A DNA stretch of 5,101 nucleotides from Alphaproteobacteria bacterium (GCA_016869695.1 VGDN01000087.1:1-5101); one strand, 5' to 3'; shown: positions 1 to 5,101, counted from the stretch's first letter. Notes: generated by a model from the sequence alone, not told the origin. Translations and numbers: made by a program.

Positions 1-89
1 AGGCGATCTTGCGGAATGGTTAAATCGGAAGTGATGTCGTACAGCGCACAATCTTCGCGTAGGGCGATCTCTACAATGTCTTTGAACAT
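1..89 (-). CDS. nadC: Quinolinate phosphoribosyltransferase (nicotinate-nucleotide pyrophosphorylase), N-terminal fragment cut by window edge
   Basis: The leftward frame opens with ATG at 89-87 and stays open for 29 codons plus two bases to the left edge. It reads MFKDIVEIALREDCALYD followed by ITSDLTIPQDR. This fits the start of NadC, where an 'ALxEDxxxxDITS' stretch precedes the conserved domain; DITSDLTIP is the best match. NadC makes nicotinate mononucleotide from quinolinate and PRPP in cytoplasmic de novo NAD synthesis. The usual glycine after 'ED' (EDLGxGD) is replaced by CALYD, which is a small departure. The start lies inside the end of the upstream gene (19-base overlap, 71-89), which suggests translational coupling in one leftward transcript. 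No Shine-Dalgarno is seen before the ATG. The catalytic lysines and PRPP site lie outside the window, so the related ModD protein cannot be excluded. Confidence 0.72.
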   Translation of the reverse strand, partial: MFKDIVEIALREDCALYDITSDLTIPQDR

Positions 90-826
90 CTGCGTGGATC
101 GAACTTGTTGTTCTTAAGGTGTTTCAAACGGTTGGAAATGAAGTAACGCATAAAATCCATCTCCTCAGCGCTGATCTGTCTTTTGCCGCTATCGCTTTCG
201 GCGATCAGTTTTTGGATTACGCTAAAGGCCACACAACCATCCCCTTTTTCTTCAGCAATGAAGGCTGGCATTTGCTTAGTCCAGAGCGGAGCATCCTTGG
301 CATTGTTCTGTGCCATTTTTTGCGCGAGATCGAGAGCGCGATCAAAATCGCCGAGACGTTTTGCGATGTAGAGCGCCTGGAACAACCACCACCAATTTGC
401 ATCAAGATTGGCTACGGAATGTTCCTCGAGATAATCGATGATCTTAGTGGCATCAGCTGGGTTTTGTGTTTGCGAGTAGTAGTAAGAAGCAAGCGATGGG
501 ACAAGGCGGGATCTGGGATTAAGCGTGTCGAGAGACTTCATCCAATCATAAATCCGAGAATAGTCATAATCCTTAAGCGCCACAAAGCCGGCAAAAATGT
601 CACCGGAGTTTTGCAGGCGCGTGACCAACACTCGAAACAAAAATTCCTTGTCTCCTAAAGAGGCAGCTGAAACCACATATTTATTGGGTGCAGGAGGTAT
701 GATATCAAAATCAGCTCGCACCTTCTCGGTCTCTTTCCAGAAAAAAATCTGACAACCAAAAGTCGCAACAAAGAGCCAGAAAAAGATTTTGTGAGAGTAG
801 AGATGGAAGAAAAAACGTGGAGTCAC
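71..826 (-). CDS. Membrane-anchored helical-repeat (TPR-like) protein of unknown function
   Basis: This is a 251-residue protein starting at GTG (826-824). An in-frame TGA lies upstream within the repeat array and no other start codon falls between, so this start is well constrained. A basic N-terminus is followed by one hydrophobic segment (about residues 13-30, IFFWLFVATFGCQIFFW), probably a signal anchor that leaves the rest in the periplasm. The body is helical: residues 60-100 carry FLFRVLVTRLQNSGD and KDYDYSRIYDWMKSLDTLNP. Residues 105-175 look like two degenerate tetratricopeptide-type hairpins (SLASYYYSQ..., WWWLFQALYIAKRLGDFDRALDLAQKMA). No catalytic motif is visible. It lies 82 bases after the permease gene and overlaps nadC. 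I recall similar 'LQN.GD ... KDYDY ... W...LD.L.P' proteins in Alphaproteobacteria without an assigned function. A scaffold or accessory role for the permease is inference only. Confidence 0.8.
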   Translation of the reverse strand: MTPRFFFHLYSHKIFFWLFVATFGCQIFFWKETEKVRADFDIIPPAPNKYVVSAASLGDKEFLFRVLVTRLQNSGDIFAGFVALKDYDYSRIYDWMKSLDTLNPRSRLVPSLASYYYSQTQNPADATKIIDYLEEHSVANLDANWWWLFQALYIAKRLGDFDRALDLAQKMAQNNAKDAPLWTKQMPAFIAEEKGDGCVAFSVIQKLIAESDSGKRQISAEEMDFMRYFISNRLKHLKNNKFDPRRCSKTL

Positions 827-834
827 TTGTTTTA

Positions 835-912
835 GTGCCCAGTGCTCGGTGCTCGGTGCTCAGGCTCTCATAATCACTGAGCACTGAGCACTGACAACTG
901 AGCACTGATCAA
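835..912. repeat. Inverted array of 7-base repeats between permease and TPR-like genes
   Basis: The left half has tandem heptads GTGCCCA, GTGCTCG, GTGCTCG, GTGCTCA (835-862). The right half has TGAGCAC, TGAGCAC, TGACAAC, TGAGCAC and a decayed TGATCAA (878-912). The two halves are reverse complements, so 841-862 can pair with 878-899 around a 15-base loop (863-877). There are two G.U-type pairs and two mismatches in the third heptad. The array touches the permease stop codon (911-909) and ends close to the GTG start of the next gene. In a leftward mRNA it would form a long hairpin just before that start. No T-run follows, so it does not look like an intrinsic terminator. It may be a spreading microsatellite-like intergenic repeat or an mRNA-stability element. 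Confidence 0.85.
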
Positions 913-1670
913 AACTGCTTTCGCTTAAAATCATGGAAGGCCATGAAAATCATGAGGGGGATGTAGATGAGGGATTGCAAGAAAATAATCTTCAGATTGT
1001 CGAGATCGTTAATCTCATAAACCAGCCAGGAACTTTGGGTGAAGAGGTCGAGGCGAGGAAAAATGGCAGAGAGAATTTTTAGGATTGTGGCCAGTAAGTG
1101 ATTTTTGGCGGCGGCAAAATCTTCCGGCAAATCGATCGCCATCGTAAACATGCCCATCAGGCGCGAAATCATGTAGAAAGCGAAGGAAGCCATAATCGCT
1201 GAAAAGGAATTTTTTAGAATCATCGAGGCAAGTAGTGAAAAGCAGATCACGATTAGAAGCTCACACAGCAAGGTGGAAGACCAAATGATTAGCCCCGAAA
1301 AATTGGCCTTGGTCACCAACAAAATCGCCGCAACTAACGGGATAAAAATCAAAAAAGCGGCAAGAAAAAAACCGGCGAGATAGCCAAGAATAAACTGCTC
1401 GCGCGAGATTGATTTTGAGATGATGAACTCAACTTCCTTGCTCTCAAAAGCACGGCTAACACTAAGGCAGACGAAGAGGATCATGCCTACCGCCAAGATA
1501 GCACGTGATGAGCCAGCGATGTAAGCCGCAGTGGTTTGTCTTTGCTCAACAAACATCGTCGATCCAAGAAAAATTGAGATGGCGAAGGCGACGGCTAAAG
1601 TAATGAACAAACCAAGATACAAACGGTCACGCAGACCGTTACGTAAGATGTAACGAAGAATGGAATTCAT
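909..1670 (-). CDS. ABC-2-type transporter permease subunit
   Basis: This 253-residue protein has six predicted membrane helices, at about residues 17-36, 53-72, 94-120, 126-150, 155-178 and 227-246. The loop after helix 2 reads ESKEVEFIISKSISREQFILGYLAG. This matches the 'E..ls.PisR..fvlGK' loop typical of ABC-2/NatB-type permeases, where it contacts the ATPase. The short basic cytoplasmic start (MNSILRYILRNGLRDRLY) also fits this superfamily. It should act in the inner membrane with a separate ATP-binding subunit, which is not in the window; the substrate is unknown. ATG at 1670 is chosen because it sits nine bases after the secretin stop and matches the usual start of such permeases. The upstream bases (TTTCTAAAC) hold no Shine-Dalgarno, so it may be translated by re-initiation from the secretin gene. 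Confidence 0.82.
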   Translation of the reverse strand: MNSILRYILRNGLRDRLYLGLFITLAVAFAISIFLGSTMFVEQRQTTAAYIAGSSRAILAVGMILFVCLSVSRAFESKEVEFIISKSISREQFILGYLAGFFLAAFLIFIPLVAAILLVTKANFSGLIIWSSTLLCELLIVICFSLLASMILKNSFSAIMASFAFYMISRLMGMFTMAIDLPEDFAAAKNHLLATILKILSAIFPRLDLFTQSSWLVYEINDLDNLKIIFLQSLIYIPLMIFMAFHDFKRKQF

Positions 1671-1679
1671 GTTTAGAAA

Positions 1680-3251
1680 CTAAAAAAAGCTGCGTCTTGA
1701 TGGGTCAAACTTCTCCTGCACATCACGATCTTCTTTTCTGGCAGGAGTGCCGCTGTTGACGATAGTGGCTTTGATGAAGATGACGGTTTCGGTGATACTG
1801 GATTTGCGAGACATGGATTTAAATAACCAGCCAATTACTGGAATGCGTTGGATTAATGGTACACCAGAATCGGCGCCGGTTGATTCGTCTTTCATCAAAC
1901 CACCGATTACAAGGATATTACCATTTTGAATTTTGGCTGATGTCGTAATCTCTCTTGCCTGTATCACTGGCACTTGATTCACCACTGTCTTGCCTGCTGC
2001 ATCTGTTACTCCCTTTGGTGAAGCCGGATCAGTAACCCAGCTATTTAAAACCGAGAGCCTTGGCTTAATATCCATCGTGATCTCGCTTGATTTGAGATTG
2101 ATTGATGGAATAATTTCCAGCGTAATACCGACCGATTCTTCCTGCTTAGTTGAGCTTAGTGTTGTTAACACTATTGGGGAATTATCACCAGTTGTTGAGG
2201 TGTTGCTTTGGGTTTGTTGTACTTGGAAATAAACCAGCTTGTCAGTAAAATTCAGAGTGGCCTTTTGATTATTAATCGCATGGATTCTTGGGCTGGAGAT
2301 GGTTTTAGTTGTGCCAAATTTTTCTAATGCGCTGATAGAAACTGTAAGATCGGAAGCAAAAATTGTTCTGAGCACAATATCCAAAGCTCCCCCGCTACCA
2401 TAGCCATTGGTCATGCTAAAACTGTTGCCCTGACTGCTGTTTACATTGTTCCAATTGATGCCAGCGCTGTATTCTTTGCTTAGATTTACCTCAACGATCT
2501 TCGCCTCAATTAACACTTGCGCTGAAGCATATTTTTCAACATCAGACAAGTATTTATTGACCTGCTGATGTTGTTTATCGGTAGCAAAAACAGAGATGAT
2601 TCCGGCGGATTTATTGGATGTTAAGCTAGAGCCAGATGAAGAAGATTCGCCGCCACCAGAAGAACTGGCAGTAGCATCTTTTAAGATGGAGGTGATGTTC
2701 GTTTCAACATCTGTCCACAAGGTTCCACCGACTAAATAATCGACGAAGTAATTCTTCATGTAAGGCGCATCTTGTTCAAAATGCAGAACATCATCTTTGT
2801 AAGTATAGCGCAGTCCGCCAAGAGTTGCGATGCGGTCGATCACTTCTTTGAGCGGACGATTCTTGGCGTTCAAGATGATGCCACCAGTGATGTTTGGATC
2901 GATGTCGACATCGATATTCACCATACGTCCAAACTCAACAAGCGCATCTTTCAAAGGCACTTGGTCAGTGATTGAAAAAGAGATCAACTTATCTCCGCCA
3001 ATCACTGGTGGTGGCGGTGAGACAATCAGTTTCGACATCTTCGGAATCGGAGCAGCCTTGCCATCTTCTTGTACTAACTCTTTTTTGCTCTTTCTAGTTT
3101 TAATAACCGTGTCGAAGGTTTCGTTACGAGTAAGGCCGGTGTCGTAATCAAAAGGATCAATCCTTCCACCCGAACAGGATGTGTAGAAAAGTAGCGAGAA
3201 AATCAGCGAAAACCGCAGAAAATTTTTTATCAATATAAGCAGTCTAAACAC
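1680..3251 (-). CDS. Secretin, MshL/PilQ/GspD family (type IV pilus or type II secretion outer-membrane channel), lipoprotein
   Basis: This 523-residue protein starts at GTG (3251-3249); an in-frame TGA upstream leaves no earlier usual start. Residues 1-26 form a lipoprotein-like signal ending YTSC, with Cys26 as probable lipidation site; tyrosine at -3 is unusual. A proline run (79-82) precedes an STN/N0 domain (about 98-158). An N-domain (about 165-245) follows, interrupted by a Ser/Gly-rich stretch (196-211). The secretin channel domain spans about 245-498. It begins VLIEAKIVEV, contains KTISSPRIHAINNQKATLNF (316-335), and ends with NGNILVIGGLM and GVPLIQRIPVIGWLF (443-477), the family's most conserved region. 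Such proteins form outer-membrane rings that let pili or folded proteins pass. Domain layout and length resemble MshL most. No pilus or secretion ATPase, pilin or platform gene is visible beside it, so the exact machine is open. Confidence 0.9.
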   Translation of the reverse strand: MFRLLILIKNFLRFSLIFSLLFYTSCSGGRIDPFDYDTGLTRNETFDTVIKTRKSKKELVQEDGKAAPIPKMSKLIVSPPPPVIGGDKLISFSITDQVPLKDALVEFGRMVNIDVDIDPNITGGIILNAKNRPLKEVIDRIATLGGLRYTYKDDVLHFEQDAPYMKNYFVDYLVGGTLWTDVETNITSILKDATASSSGGGESSSSGSSLTSNKSAGIISVFATDKQHQQVNKYLSDVEKYASAQVLIEAKIVEVNLSKEYSAGINWNNVNSSQGNSFSMTNGYGSGGALDIVLRTIFASDLTVSISALEKFGTTKTISSPRIHAINNQKATLNFTDKLVYFQVQQTQSNTSTTGDNSPIVLTTLSSTKQEESVGITLEIIPSINLKSSEITMDIKPRLSVLNSWVTDPASPKGVTDAAGKTVVNQVPVIQAREITTSAKIQNGNILVIGGLMKDESTGADSGVPLIQRIPVIGWLFKSMSRKSSITETVIFIKATIVNSGTPARKEDRDVQEKFDPSRRSFF

Positions 3252-3273
3252 TTGATTTTGCTGATATAGAGAG

Positions 3274-3279
3274 ATTGTA
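3274..3279 (-). promoter_or_regulatory. Possible -10 element for the secretin operon
   Basis: On the leftward strand TACAAT matches five of six bases of the sigma-70 -10 consensus and lies 22 bases before the GTG start, giving a leader of roughly 15 bases. The -35 position (TTCGCG at 17-base spacing) is poor, so this is a weak prediction. Confidence 0.25.
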
Positions 3280-3351
3280 GGAAAGATGAGATTTCACGCG
3301 AAAGTTAGGAAGGGAGTTTTTTTTAGCAACTCGCTTATTCCTTGTTTCACT

Positions 3352-3380
3352 TTGAGTTTTGTGTAAGTGATTTTTATGGT
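3352..3380 (+). promoter_or_regulatory. Possible sigma-70 promoter for nuoF
   Basis: TTGAGT at 3352-3357 and TATGGT at 3375-3380 are separated by 17 bases and each matches four of six consensus positions. Transcription would start near 3387, leaving a leader of about 29 bases. That leader (C-rich, then A-rich) contains no Shine-Dalgarno before the ATG at 3416. The match is only moderate and was found by eye. Confidence 0.35.
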
Positions 3381-3415
3381 ACACCGCCTCTCCCCCCAAA
3401 AAATTTTCAAAAAAA

Positions 3416-4690
3416 ATGCTCCGGCAACAAGACAAGATCTTTACCAATCTTTATGGCTTTGAACTATCTAATCTCGCGAGCGCACGCCAGAGAGGGGATT
3501 GGTCGGAGACAAAAAAATTTCTTGATCAGGGTGTGGATTGGTTGATTCAACAAGTGAAAGATTCAGGTCTGCGCGGCCGCGGTGGTGCTGGTTTCCCGAC
3601 TGGTATGAAGTGGTCATTTGCACCAAGAAAATCTGACCAAAAAACAGATAAGCCACATTACTTAGTGATTAATGCTGATGAATCTGAACCAGGTACCTGT
3701 AAGGATCGTGACATCTTACGTAACGAGCCACACAAGCTTCTGGAGGGATGTTTACTTGCCGCACGCGCTATCAATTCCAACACCTGTTACATCTACATCC
3801 GCGGTGAATATTACAACGAATCAATCGCGCTGCAGCAGGCAATCGACGAGGCTTATGATGCAAAGTTGATCGGCAAAAATGCCTGCGGAAGCGGATGGGA
3901 TTTAGACATCTACATCCATCGCGGTGCCGGCGCTTACATCTGCGGTGAAGAAACTGCGCTACTCGAAAGTCTTGAAGGCAACAAAGGTCAACCACGTCTG
4001 AAGCCGCCATTTCCAGCGCGTATCGGCCTTTACGGATGTCCGACCATCATCAATAACGTCGAATCAATCGCCGTCGTACCAGAAATTTTACGGCGTGGCG
4101 CTGCTTGGTTCGCCGGCATTGGTCGTAAAAACAACACCGGCACAAAAATTTTCTGCATCTCCGGCCATGTCAATAAGCCATGCAATGTCGAGGAAGAGAT
4201 GGGAATCAGCCTAAAAGAATTGATCGAGAAACATGCCGGCGGCGTACGTGGCGGTTGGGATAATCTGCTCGCCGTAATCCCTGGCGGTTCTTCCGTTCCG
4301 ATGATTAATAAGGATGTATGCGACACGGTCTTAATGGATTTCGACTCGCTGAAAGCAGTAGGCACCGGTCTCGGCACTGCTGGCGTCATCGTGATGGACA
4401 AATCAACCGACATCATCAAGGCCATAGCTCGCCTCTCTCATTTTTACAAACATGAATCCTGCGGCCAGTGTACCCCATGCCGCGAAGGCACGGGCTGGCT
4501 GATGAGGATCATGGATCGCATGGTTGAAGGCGACGCCAAAATCGAAGAAATCGATCAGCTCTACAACCTCACTAAACAAATCGAAGGACACACTATCTGC
4601 GCTCTCGGAGATGCCGCCGCTTGGCCGGTACAAGGATTAATCAAAAACTTCCGCGGGGAAATGGAGAGGAGATTACGAATCACGAATTAG
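3416..4690 (+). CDS. nuoF: NADH-quinone oxidoreductase subunit F (complex I, NADH- and FMN-binding 51 kDa subunit)
   Basis: This complete 424-residue protein has the usual family length. NuoF oxidises NADH, passes electrons to FMN and then to cluster N3, at the tip of the complex I peripheral arm facing the cytoplasm. Visible motifs are the glycine-rich [16 protein letters not shown] (51-66), [14 protein letters not shown] (86-99), and the FMN/NADH segment [19 protein letters not shown] (170-188). The 4Fe-4S cysteines are C349, C352 and C355 in [15 protein letters not shown], plus C395 in [14 protein letters not shown]. All expected cluster ligands are present. The ATG start is supported by its N-terminus, which lines up with Rickettsia-type NuoF (DKIFTNL). 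No Shine-Dalgarno is seen. nuoE is not upstream and no nuoG follows within 411 bases, so it may be a single-gene unit. The final residues (RLRITN) are encoded by a 7-base repeat array that also supplies the stop codon. Confidence 0.97.
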   Translation: MLRQQDKIFTNLYGFELSNLASARQRGDWSETKKFLDQGVDWLIQQVKDSGLRGRGGAGFPTGMKWSFAPRKSDQKTDKPHYLVINADESEPGTCKDRDILRNEPHKLLEGCLLAARAINSNTCYIYIRGEYYNESIALQQAIDEAYDAKLIGKNACGSGWDLDIYIHRGAGAYICGEETALLESLEGNKGQPRLKPPFPARIGLYGCPTIINNVESIAVVPEILRRGAAWFAGIGRKNNTGTKIFCISGHVNKPCNVEEEMGISLKELIEKHAGGVRGGWDNLLAVIPGGSSVPMINKDVCDTVLMDFDSLKAVGTGLGTAGVIVMDKSTDIIKAIARLSHFYKHESCGQCTPCREGTGWLMRIMDRMVEGDAKIEEIDQLYNLTKQIEGHTICALGDAAAWPVQGLIKNFRGEMERRLRITN

Positions 4691-4702
4691 GAATTACGCG
4701 AG
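4675..4702. repeat. 7-base-period repeat array at the nuoF stop codon
   Basis: Heptads ACGAATC, ACGAATT, AGGAATT and ACGCGAG follow one another without gaps (4675-4702), and the TAG stop (4688-4690) lies across the second and third. The array therefore encodes the last residues of NuoF and runs directly into the first TTACGCGAGTAA motif. It shares its 7-base period, but not its sequence, with the array at 835-912. Confidence 0.65.
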
Positions 4703-4709
4703 TAAGCAT
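4694..4709 (+). repeat. 16-base direct repeat, copy 1 (TTACGCGAGTAAGCAT)
   Basis: An exact copy occurs at 4921-4936. TTAC and GTAA pair around a GCGA loop, a stable GNRA-type tetraloop in RNA. The bases after copy 1 (4710-4740) loosely resemble those after copy 2, which suggests copy 1 is the decayed right half of the same palindromic element, its left arm missing at the nuoF end. Confidence 0.8.
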
Positions 4710-4748
4710 ATACCCATTCCACCTGAAGAAGCCGAGGTGATTTGGGTT

Positions 4749-4800
4749 TAATCTCAAAAAACAAAGATTTGTCGCGTTACGCGACTAATCTCAAAAAAAC
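4749..4800 (-). terminator. Hairpin with T-run on the leftward strand; possible intrinsic terminator or repeat element
   Basis: GTCGCG (4771-4776) pairs with CGCGAC (4780-4785) around a TTA loop. The stem continues past a T-T mismatch with AGATT (4765-4769) and AATCT (4787-4791). Read leftward, the stem is followed by TTTGTTTTTTG, as in an intrinsic terminator; read rightward it is followed by C and A7, so it should not terminate nuoF. The TAATCTCAAAAAA block before the hairpin (4749-) recurs after it (4786-). AGATT can therefore pair with either AATCT copy, giving two mutually exclusive structures. No leftward gene that would need termination here is visible in the window. Confidence 0.45.
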
Positions 4801-4884
4801 CCTCTTCCGCCCTTTAACCTCAACGCTTCACAGCCAGTCGGAATTAGACCCAAAAATGACTGGAAATTCAGTGCGCAATTTTTT

Positions 4885-4965
4885 CTCGTCATTGTGAGCT
4901 GTAGGCAAAGCAATACATCCTTACGCGAGTAAGCATGGATTACTTCGCCACTAAAGAGTGACGAG
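4885..4965. repeat. 81-base imperfect palindrome (interspersed repeat element)
   Basis: The ends CTCGTCA (4885-4891) and TGACGAG (4959-4965) are exact inverted repeats. The centre CATCCTTAC/GTAAGCATG (4916-4924 with 4929-4937) pairs with one mismatch around a GCGA loop. Flanking arms (GGCAAAGCAAT with ATTACTTCGCC) pair with two mismatches. A side hairpin CGCCACT/AGTGACG (4946-4952, 4957-4963) is also possible. The parts CGTCATTGTGAGC, AAGCAAT and GGATTACTTCGCC resemble, from memory, the widespread 'CGTCATTGCGAG ... GCAATCC' palindromes scattered between bacterial genes, including in Rickettsiales. No transposase is near, so any movement would depend on an outside enzyme. Confidence 0.75.
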
Positions 4966-4980
4966 GAAAATCAAGATTAA

Positions 4981-5064
4981 ATGAAAATCGTCGCCCTAAT
5001 CACTGCCTGTGCCCGTCGATGCGTAGCACGACAAAAATTTAACTGCGTCAACACCAATGCCTAA
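4981..5064 (+). CDS. Short open frame with duplicated N-terminus (MKIVALITACARRC...), function unknown, possibly a gene remnant
   Basis: ATG at 4981 opens a 27-codon frame ending at TAA (5062-5064), reading MKIVALITACARRC then VARQKFNCVNTNA. GAGGA (4963-4967) lies 13 bases before the ATG, rather far for a Shine-Dalgarno, and belongs to the palindrome end. An imperfect hairpin at 5015-5032 (GTCG-A-TGC, loop GTA, GCACGAC) lies inside. The first 14 residues recur in the next frame. It may be a truncated gene copy, a leader peptide, or chance translation of a repeat. The N-terminus only vaguely recalls nucleotidyltransferase starts such as 'KIVAIIPAR', and lacks their GGSK/GS motif, so no function is assigned. 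Confidence 0.3.
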   Translation: MKIVALITACARRCVARQKFNCVNTNA

Positions 5065-5101
5065 GATTGTTGCATTAATCACTGCCTGTGCCCGTCGATG
5101 C
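4997..5101 (+). repeat. 26-base exact direct repeat, two copies 79 bases apart
   Basis: Bases 4997-5022 are identical to 5076-5101, and the second copy reaches the window edge, so the repeat may be longer. Both copies are read in the same codon phase by the two short frames here, giving ITACARRC each time, although the 79-base spacing is not a multiple of three. Confidence 0.85.
5057..5101 (+). CDS. Start of an open frame cut by the right edge (MPKIVALITACARRC...), function unknown
   Basis: ATG at 5057 overlaps the stop of the preceding short frame (shared 5057-5064) and opens a frame of 15 codons that runs off the window. It repeats the preceding frame with one added proline codon. K, I, V, A and L are all encoded by different synonymous codons, and then ITACARRC is identical base for base. 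This could be the true start of a downstream gene whose 5' end was duplicated upstream. The part in view is too short to name a family. Confidence 0.4.
   Translation, partial: MPKIVALITACARRC

Larger units (their letters stand above)
3252..3415. promoter_or_regulatory. Divergent intergenic region between secretin gene and nuoF
   Basis: These 164 bases separate two genes that point away from each other, so promoters for both strings should lie here. The stretch is AT-rich, with an eight-T run at 3317-3324 and a C6 followed by A6 just before nuoF. No tRNA, riboswitch or strong operator palindrome is visible. A leftward open frame crosses it, but this overlaps the nuoF start and has no recognisable features. 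Confidence 0.55.
4691..5101. other. Gene-poor, repeat-rich region downstream of nuoF
   Basis: No reading frame of ordinary length was recognised on either strand in these 411 bases. The space is filled by a repeat array, direct repeats, several hairpins, an 81-base palindrome and two short overlapping frames at the right edge, each listed separately. A weaker hairpin pairs CCACCT (4719-4724) with AGGTG (4735-4739), with an outer CCC/GGG pairing. Only a short TTTAA follows it, so it is at best a poor terminator for nuoF. Another short inverted repeat pairs CCAGTC (4834-4839) with GACTGG (4858-4863) around an 18-base loop. Confidence 0.7.

Noticed and set aside
119..658. Rightward 179-codon open frame opposite the TPR-like gene
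   Set aside because: It lies wholly antisense to the 71-826 gene, whose N-terminal membrane segment and helical-repeat pattern look like real protein; the rightward product shows no family features.
711..905. Leftward 64-codon frame starting in the heptad array
   Set aside because: Its first half is translated repeat and its second half is the TPR-like gene read one base out of frame.
835..912. CRISPR-like array
   Set aside because: The units are 7 bases long with no spacers and the two halves are inverted, which does not fit a CRISPR array.
3244..3447. Leftward 67-codon frame spanning the divergent promoter region
   Set aside because: It overlaps the conserved nuoF start in antisense, ends inside the secretin start, and has no membrane, motif or ribosome-binding features.
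4030..4425. Leftward 131-codon frame inside nuoF
   Set aside because: Antisense shadow of a strongly conserved coding region.
4713..4752. Intrinsic terminator for nuoF
   Set aside because: The CCACCT/AGGTG stem is short and interrupted, and only TTTAATC follows, with no real T-run.
4885..4965. tRNA or other cloverleaf RNA gene
   Set aside because: The folding is a near-complete palindrome; there is no T-loop GTTCRA sequence, anticodon stem of correct size or CCA-like end.
4981..5064. Nucleotide-sugar cytidylyltransferase start (KIVAxIPAR type)
   Set aside because: Only the first residues are similar; the diagnostic GGSK or GS-R-PGK residues are missing and the first frame stops after 27 codons.

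Overview
The window looks like chromosomal DNA of an alphaproteobacterium, most likely near Rickettsiales or another deep-branching, AT-leaning lineage. The main reason is the NuoF protein. Its N-terminus ([14 protein letters not shown]) and body closely match Rickettsia-type NuoF as I remember it, but no database search was possible. Two genes use GTG starts, and none of the five main gene starts has a clear Shine-Dalgarno sequence.

Left part (1-3251) is a leftward gene string, read from right to left. First is an MshL/PilQ/GspD-type secretin lipoprotein (1680-3251). Nine bases later comes a six-helix ABC-2-type permease (909-1670). After an 82-base gap holding an inverted array of 7-base repeats comes a membrane-anchored, helical-repeat protein of unknown function (71-826). 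The first 29 codons of what looks like nadC overlap its end and run off the left edge (1-89).

Middle (3252-3415) is a 164-base divergent promoter region between the secretin and nuoF. Right part (3416-4690) is a complete rightward nuoF, the NADH/FMN/4Fe-4S subunit of respiratory complex I, standing without nuoE upstream or nuoG directly downstream.

The last 411 bases (4691-5101) have no ordinary gene but are dense in structure. They hold a second 7-base-period array fused to the nuoF stop codon, three copies of a 12-base TTACGCGA[G/C]TAA motif, a strong hairpin with a T-run on the leftward strand, and an 81-base imperfect palindrome of the interspersed CATTGCGAG/GCAATCC type. At the edge are two tandem, overlapping starts of nearly identical short reading frames (M-K-I-V-A-L-I-T-A-C-A-R-R-C). 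Their first codons differ only synonymously, and then 26 bases are identical.

The permease and helical-repeat protein probably work at the inner membrane and the secretin at the outer membrane, but nothing here proves one shared machine. nuoF and nadC are housekeeping genes (NADH oxidation and NAD synthesis). The least explained material is the repeat region after nuoF and the inverted heptad array. I did not find convincing evidence of a new defence or mobile system.
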